In this document: positions 1 to 5,300 of the stretch, one piece after another
Layout: every line of letters begins with the position of its first letter
Numbering within the stretch: position 1 is the stretch's first letter
Assembly: GCA_946478645.1 (NCBI GenBank)
Contig: CAMLCW010000285.1
Coordinates: 1 to 6,619 of the forward strand
From: an uncultured Variovorax sp.
Lineage (GTDB): Bacteria; Pseudomonadota; Gammaproteobacteria; Burkholderiales; Burkholderiaceae
Direction of reading: 5' to 3'
DNA: 6,619 bases
Program-made: the position numbers and the translations under genes
Notes under the pieces: generated by a model
Told to the model about the DNA's origin: nothing
Seen by the model: only the letters and a program-made list of their open reading frames with translations
The model's database searches: none

Positions 1-42
1 CATTCGTCGTGACTGGAGTTCAGACGTGTGCTCTTCCGATCT
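1..42. other. Illumina TruSeq adapter (non-genomic), with possible index remnant
   Basis: Positions 9-42 match, base for base, the 34-base Illumina TruSeq adapter/read-2 primer that begins GTGACTGGAGTTCAG and ends GCTCTTCCGATCT. Positions 1-8 (CATTCGTC) occupy the place of an 8-base i7 index in the library molecule, though I cannot confirm the index identity. Translating the adapter gives the known database contaminants TGVQTCALPI, CSSDL and LFRSP in the three forward frames. The adapter happens to join in frame with the following gene, so a gene caller will propose a false GTG start at position 9. Genomic sequence begins at about position 43. Confidence 0.97.
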
Positions 43-605
43 CCGGCCACTCGGTGCTCGTCGCGAGCAGCGTCACGGCGGGCCGCGAAGCCGCCGCGGT
101 GCAGGGCGAGTTCACGCCGCGCGAGGCGCTGCAGCGCATGCTGGCCGGCACGGGCCTGGCGGCGCGCTATTCGGGCGCCGACGCATTCACGTTGGTACCC
201 ATCGCGCAGAGCGACGAGGAAACAGACGCCTCGCAAGGTGCGGCGACGGAGGCTGATGGCGCGGCCGCCGCCTCCGCAGCGGCCCGCGCGCAAGCCGGCT
301 ATGCGGGCGTGCTGCAGGCCTCGATCACGCGCGTGCTCTGCATCGCGCAGCCCGATGCCTTCGGCCGCTATCGGCTCGGCCTCCAGCTGTGGATCGATGC
401 GGCGGGCGCGGTGAGCGAGGCGCGCGTGCTGCAGGGCAGCGGCGTGGCGCCGCGCGATGCCGTGGTGCTCGCGAACCTGCGCGCGATGGCGCTCGATGCA
501 CCGCCGCCGCCGGGCCTCGCGCAACCCGTGACGATCCTGCTGACACCGCGCGCCGATCCCGCGCGCGACTGCCGTCCCTACCAGCGCGCCGCGCGAGCGC
601 GCTGA
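43..605 (+). CDS. STN-domain / TonB C-terminal-domain periplasmic signalling protein, 5' truncated
   Basis: This is the C-terminal part of a cell-surface signalling protein; the first whole genomic codon is at 45 and the stop is TGA at 603-605. About the first 55 visible residues (45-206) are the later part of an STN domain, with features such as SVTAGREAAAVQGEFTPREA and a LAGTGL turn. This fold normally meets the C-terminal region of a FecR-type regulator in the periplasm. An Ala- and acid-rich linker follows (about 207-298). A TonB/TolA-type C-terminal domain then spans about 300-550, with a GRYRLGLQLWIDAAGAVSEA strand pair and a Pro-rich turn before the last strand. Two cysteines, at codons 339 and 570, could form a disulfide. 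No outer-membrane barrel follows the STN domain, so this is not a normal TonB-dependent receptor. The signal peptide and early STN strands are lost, replaced by adapter sequence. It lies 42 bases before the sigma gene and is probably its operon partner. The architecture recalls VreA of the Pseudomonas PUMA3 system; equivalence is inferred. Confidence 0.85.
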
Positions 606-647
606 AGAAGAAGAAAAAAAGCAGAAGAAGCAAGGCCGCCCAAGACC
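606..647 (+). other. Purine/A-rich intergenic tract with weak ribosome-binding site
   Basis: The 42-base gap between the STN-TonB gene and the sigma gene begins with an almost pure A/G run (about 604-632, including seven A in a row at 614-620). This is striking in a GC-rich contig. It is followed by AAGG at 632-635, about 12 bases before the sigma start, which is a poor and distant Shine-Dalgarno match. The gap shows no promoter or terminator hairpin, which favours co-transcription of the flanking genes. The unstructured A-rich stretch may help ribosome loading, but that is inference. Confidence 0.45.
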
Positions 648-1208
648 ATGCCCGATTCGATCAAGGCCGCGCTGCGCGCGCTGTTCCTCGCGCGCTACGC
701 GCAGTTCAGGAAGCACCTGCAGATCCGGCTCGGCTCCGAAGACCTGGCCAACGACGCGCTGCAGGAGGCCTACCTGCGCGTGGAGACCAGCAACGTGCGC
801 AGCGCGGTGCGCTATCCCTCGGCCTACCTGTTCCGCATCGCGCTCAACGTGGCGGAAGACCAGCGCAAGCGCAATTCCCGGCTCTTGAGCGTGGGCGAGG
901 TCGACGCGCTGCACGAGATGGTCGACGAGATGGCCGACCCCGCGCGCGGCGCCGAGGCGCGCAACGAGCTCGAGGCGCTGGAGCGTGCGCTGGCCGAGTT
1001 GCCGCGGCGCCGCCGCGCGATCGTGCTGGCCGCGCGCGTGGACGAGATGCCGCACAAGGACATCGCGGCGCGCTATGGCGTGTCGGCGCGCACGGTCGAG
1101 AAGGAATTGCGCGCGGGGCTGGCGCATTGCTGCGAGCGGCTGGGAAGAGATTTCATCCAGCGCTTCGGTCCCGGCGCGGGAAATCAGTCTAAGCGTGATG
1201 GCAGCTGA
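648..1208 (+). CDS. FecI-type ECF RNA polymerase sigma factor
   Basis: This 186-residue protein is a group-4 (extracytoplasmic function) sigma factor that would direct RNA polymerase core to a small set of promoters. Region 2 covers about residues 12-78. It includes the core-binding helix DLANDALQEAYLRV (32-45) and the -10 recognition segment around YPSAYLFRIALNVAEDQRKR (56-75). A variable acidic linker (about 80-108) leads to region 4 (about 109-163), whose helix-turn-helix runs through MPHKDIAARYGVSARTVEKE for -35 recognition. The length is typical of the FecI/iron-starvation branch, which pairs with FecR-type regulators. The ATG at 648 leaves region 2 complete. The final 11 bases overlap the downstream fecR-like gene, suggesting translational coupling of sigma factor and regulator. 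Its target is not shown by sequence; the adjacent haemagglutinin gene is the obvious candidate. I withhold the symbol fecI because no ferric citrate link is visible. Confidence 0.93.
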   Translation: MPDSIKAALRALFLARYAQFRKHLQIRLGSEDLANDALQEAYLRVETSNVRSAVRYPSAYLFRIALNVAEDQRKRNSRLLSVGEVDALHEMVDEMADPARGAEARNELEALERALAELPRRRRAIVLAARVDEMPHKDIAARYGVSARTVEKELRAGLAHCCERLGRDFIQRFGPGAGNQSKRDGS

Positions 1209-2241
1209 ACGACCCGAAGCAACATCCGCGGAGACCGACCCGATCATGAACGCCCAACTTCAACGCGAAGCGCAGGCCTGGGTGGTGCGGCTGGGCTCGC
1301 ACCGCGTGACGGAGGAGGACGCCCAGGCCTTCCGCCGCTGGTGTGCGCAGAGCCGCGCGCATGCCAACGCCTTCGTGCAGGCGCGCGAGGTCTGGCACGC
1401 CATGGCGCCGGCCGCGCTGCGCGTGCGCCGGCAGGAGCAACAACAGCCACAACACCAACAGCGCAGCAAGCCCGATGCGCGCATGCCCGTCGCGGGACGG
1501 CGTGCGCTGCTCGGCAGCGCGGTCGCGGCGTCGGTCGCCTACCTCGCGGTGTCGCCGCCGCTCGGGCTCTGGGCGCCGGCCACCGAGTGGGGCGCCGACT
1601 ACCGCACCGGCACCGGCGAGCAGCGCGAGGTGGCGATGGGCGGCGGCACGGTGCTGCAGCTCAACACGCAGACGCGCGTCAACGTGCAGCGCGCCGGCAG
1701 CGGCGCGGGCGAGGGCGGCGATGTCATCGAGCTGCTGGCCGGCGAGGCCGAGGTGCTGGCCGGCGCCGCGGGCGCGGCGCGCGTCACGGTGTCGGCCGCC
1801 GACGGCAGGGTGTCGGCGCTCAGCGCGCGCTTCAACATCCGCCATCTCGGCGGCGAGGTCTGCGTCACCTGCCTGGCGGGCCAGGTCGAGGTGGCGCGCG
1901 GCACGCAGCAGGTGCGGCTCGGCGAAGGCCGGCAACTGCGCTACGGCCCCGACGGGCTGGGCCTGTCGGCACCGGTGGACACCGCGCCGGTCAGCGCATG
2001 GCGGCGCCGGCAGCTGGTGTTCAACCAGGTGCCGCTCGCCGAGGTGGTGGCCGAGGTCAACCGCTACCGGCGCGGCCGGCTCGTGCTCACGAGCGAGGCG
2101 CTGGGCCGCAGCCGGGTGCAGGCGAGCTTCTCGATCGACCGGCTCGACGACGTGGCGTTCCTGGTGCGCGACGTGTATGGCGCCGAGCTCACGCAGCTGC
2201 CGGGCGGCATCGTGCTGCTGGGCCTTCCTGCGAGCGCGTGA
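1198..2241 (+). CDS. FecR-type transmembrane anti-sigma factor / sigma regulator
   Basis: This 347-residue inner-membrane protein should hold the preceding sigma factor and pass on a periplasmic signal. Residues about 21-70 form the cytoplasmic sigma-binding domain (DUF4880-like), with the family pattern AWVVRLGSHRVTEEDAQAFR and a WC motif (48-49). A Gln-rich linker (79-88) precedes a twin arginine (R101-R102) and the single membrane segment (about 103-120). The periplasmic FecR domain starts near DYRTGTGEQREV (134-145) and includes a CVTC motif (222-225). The end (about 269-341) is an STN-like signalling subdomain. At the usual self-cleavage Gly-Thr position the protein appears to have Ser-Ala (209-210). 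The chosen ATG at 1198 overlaps the sigma gene by 11 bases. An in-frame ATG at 1246, with GGAG at 1230-1233 upstream, is an equally possible start that removes 16 residues and leaves the domain intact. Assignment to the family is firm; the signal sensed is unknown. Confidence 0.93.
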   Translation: MAAERPEATSAETDPIMNAQLQREAQAWVVRLGSHRVTEEDAQAFRRWCAQSRAHANAFVQAREVWHAMAPAALRVRRQEQQQPQHQQRSKPDARMPVAGRRALLGSAVAASVAYLAVSPPLGLWAPATEWGADYRTGTGEQREVAMGGGTVLQLNTQTRVNVQRAGSGAGEGGDVIELLAGEAEVLAGAAGAARVTVSAADGRVSALSARFNIRHLGGEVCVTCLAGQVEVARGTQQVRLGEGRQLRYGPDGLGLSAPVDTAPVSAWRRRQLVFNQVPLAEVVAEVNRYRRGRLVLTSEALGRSRVQASFSIDRLDDVAFLVRDVYGAELTQLPGGIVLLGLPASA

Positions 2242-2368
2242 GCAGCGCGCGTGTGAAGTTTTCGTGACATGGTGCAGTCGCGCCCGGGTGCCGCTGTCAT
2301 AGCTCGGTAGACCACGGGCCGGCCGATTTCCGGATGCGCTTCGTGGCAGCAGCGATCGAGCAGCAGCA
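2242..2368 (+). promoter_or_regulatory. Intergenic leader of the haemagglutinin gene with candidate ECF-sigma promoter
   Basis: This 127-base gap separates the regulator from the exoprotein. It contains the least GC-rich stretch nearby (TGAAGTTTTCGTGACAT, 2254-2270). Twenty-four bases later comes TGTCAT (2295-2300). TGACA (2265-2269) and TGTCA (2295-2299) form an inverted repeat. The T-rich element resembles the upstream parts of promoters used by FecI-like sigma factors, and TGTCAT could be a -10-like element, which would leave a leader of about 60 bases. The distance between the two is too long for a simple -35/-10 pair, so exact boxes cannot be assigned. An in-frame TAG at 2300-2302 prevents the exoprotein from starting further upstream. 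No factor-independent terminator is visible after the regulator gene. Confidence 0.35.
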
Positions 2369-5300
2369 ATGAAACACGAACCCATGGAAGTCCGCATGCA
2401 ACACGGCAGCAGCAGCACCCGCAGCACGGCGGCCCGGCGCCCGACGAACACGTCGTCGCCGTTCTCCTCCGCCTTCGTTCCGAAGGCCCGCCTCACGCCG
2501 ATGGTCCACGCGATCGCGCTGATGCTGGCCGCAGGCGCGGCGGCTTCCGACGCGCAGGCACAGCAGGCCTTCAGCGGCGCCTGGATGGCGCAGAAGAACA
2601 TGGCGCAGAGCGCCGCCATCGCCACCGGCCGGCTGCCCAACGGCATGCCGGCCTCGATGCTCACGAGCCCGCAGGCGCAGCAGCAGCGTGCCAGCGAGCA
2701 ATTGCAGCGTTCCATCGGCAACCTCAACCTGACGGCGCGCGCCATTGCGGCGCAGCAGGCCGCGCAGGAAGCCGCCCGCCGCGCCGCGCTCGCCGCCGGC
2801 GGCGGCGTGCCCGACGGCCTGGCCGAAGGCGGCCTGCGGGTCGACACCGACAGCCTCACGGCCGGCTGGGCCAATGCGAACGCACCGGTGCAGACGCAGG
2901 AGGGCGGGCGCACGCAGGTCACCGTCACGCAGACCGGCGAGCGCGCGGTGCTGAACTGGGAGACCTTCAACGTCGGGCGCAACACCACGCTCAAGTTCGA
3001 GCAGCAGCCGAGTTGGGCCGTGCTCAACCGCGTGAACGACCCGCAGGCGCGGCCATCGCAGATCCAGGGGCAGATCCAGGCCGACGGCACGGTGATGGTG
3101 GTCAACCGCAACGGCATCGTGTTCAGCGGCAGCAGCCAGGTGAACACGCGCAACCTGCTGGCCTCCGCCGTGGGCATGACCGACGCCCAGTTCCAGCGCG
3201 GCATCTACAGCCAGGCGCTGGGCACTGGCCATGTGCCGACGCTGGCCAACGACCTGGTGGTGACGCCCACCGCGTCGTCGCACGGCGCTGCCACGGCCGA
3301 CGTGGTGGTGGAGGCCGGCGCGCGCATCGAGACGCGCAAGCCGCAGACCGTCACCGAGGGTGGCGGCTACGTGCTGCTGGCGGGCCGTGAGGTGCACAAC
3401 CGCGGCACCATCGTCACGCCGGCCGGGCAGGCCACGCTCGCGGCCGGCGACAGCTTCGTGATCCGCAAGGGGCTGGGCACCGACGGCAACCTGCAGTCGA
3501 GCACGCGCGGCAACGAAGTGACCCCGGCGCGCCTCGAAGGCAGCGCGGCGGGCCGGGTGTCGAACAGCGGGTTGGTCCAGGCGCTCACCGGCGACATCAC
3601 GCTGACCGGTCACACGGTCGAGCAGGCCGGCGTGCTGGTGTCGAGCACCAGCGTCAACACGCGCGGCACGCTGCACCTGAGCGCGGCCGGCGATGCGCAG
3701 GCGCGCGTCACGCTCGCGCCGGGCAGCGCCAGCGCGGTGCTGCTCGACGACAGCAATGCGACGGCGCTCGACGTGCAGCGCGACACGCTGTTGAAGGCCT
3801 CGGCCCTCCTTTCGGACGGCGCCTACAACCGGCGCGACCAGTCGCTGGTGCAGATCGCCTCCGGCGGCGACGTGGCCTTCGAGGCCGACTCGATGACGCT
3901 CGCCACCGGCGGCCAGGTCAACGTGAGCGCGGCGCGCCGCGTGCTGGTGGCCGAGCGCGCGGCGCTCGACGTGGCGGGCGCGGTAGGCGTGCGCGTGGCC
4001 ATGGCGTCGAACAACGTCGAGGTCAACGTGCAGGGCAACGAGCAGCGCGACGCGCCCGGCAACCGCGACAGCAAGAACCTCAACAACACCAACCTCTGGA
4101 TCGACCGCCGCTACCTGGTGCGCGTGCCAGCCGGCACCCAGGGCCATGCCACCGACCGCTGGTACACCGGCGGCGGGCTGCTCGAGGTGAGCGGCTACCT
4201 GAACACCGACGGCCACGGCATCGGCGAATGGGCCGCCTCGGGCGGCACCGTGGCCTTCGCAGGCAGCGAACTGGTGACGCGCGCGGGCTCGGCCATCAAC
4301 GTCTCGGGCGGCTCGCTCGACGTGCAGACCGGCATGCTGAAGCAGAGCTGGCTCAAGGGCCGCGACGGGCGGCTCTACAACGTGTCGAGTGCGCCGGGCG
4401 ACCTGCTTTACGACGGCGTGTACCGCGGCTTCGAGAATCCGCACGAGCGCTGGGGCAAGAACACCACCGAGTTCTTCTACAACCCGCTGATCGCGCCGCG
4501 CGAGCGGCTCGAGAACGGCTACACCGTGGGCCGCGATGCGGGCCGCGTGGTCGTCGGCACCAGGTCGGCGGTGCTCGAAGGCCACATCGAGGCCACGGTG
4601 TTCCAGGGCGAGCGCCAGCGCAACGCGCCCGAAGCGGGGCTCGACGGCTACCGGCAGCCGCAGGCCGCCGCGCCGCGCGCGGGGCAGCTCGTCATCGGGG
4701 GCATGCAGCCGGTGGTCGATGCCGCCACCGGCGCGCTGCGCGACAGCCCGCAGGCGCTGGCCGAGCGCATCGACATCGGCGCGGTGCAGCGCATCGCGCA
4801 GGACCTGCAGCTCGACGACGCGCTGCCCTCCGAACTCGACGGCAAGATCGGTATCGACGCGGACTGGCTCAGCGGCCTGCGCCTGGGCGGTTTCAAGGCC
4901 TATGCCGAAGGCGGCATCCGCGTCGACGCCGGCGTGACGGTGGCCCCCGGCGGCAGCATCTCGCTGCATGCGACGCAGGTCGACGTGAATGCCGGCCTGA
5001 CGGCGCGCGGCGGCAGCATCGCGCTCGGCAACATGGTCGGCCGGCTGCAGACCGGCAGCACCACCAACTGGATCGACCAGCCGATCGCCGCGGTGCCGCC
5101 CGAGGGCTACACGCCTGGCGTCACGCTGGCCGGCGGCACCACGCTCGACACGCGCGGCCTGTGGACCAACCTGCGAACCCAGCCGGCCGACATCGCCGGC
5201 CTGCCGTACGTGAACGGCGGCAGCGTCTCATTCGCCAGCACCGGCGACCTGCGGCTGCACGCCGGCTCGGTGGTCGACACCTCGTCGGGCGCCGCGCTGA

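Noticed and set aside
9..11. GTG as a start codon for the first gene
   Set aside because: It lies inside the sequencing adapter.
603..660. Programmed frameshift joining the STN-TonB gene to the sigma gene through the A7 run
   Set aside because: The upstream gene already ends before the A7 run, and the TonB domain and the sigma region 2 are each complete, so no fusion is needed to explain the sequence.
2269..2310. 13-residue open frame in the leader of the exoprotein gene
   Set aside because: It is very short, has no clear ribosome-binding site and overlaps the candidate promoter.
2317..2324. GGCCGGCC perfect palindrome
   Set aside because: An 8-base palindrome of this composition is expected by chance at this GC content, and no T-run or longer stem makes it a terminator.
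1189..3204. 671-codon minus-strand open frame
   Set aside because: It spans antisense of the FecR gene, the intergenic gap and the exoprotein start; its composition is low-complexity and no family pattern is visible.
2297..4969. 890-codon minus-strand open frame
   Set aside because: It lies antisense to the exoprotein, is rich in His/Arg/Ala with no recognisable domain, and arises because GC-rich codon third positions avoid stops on the other strand.
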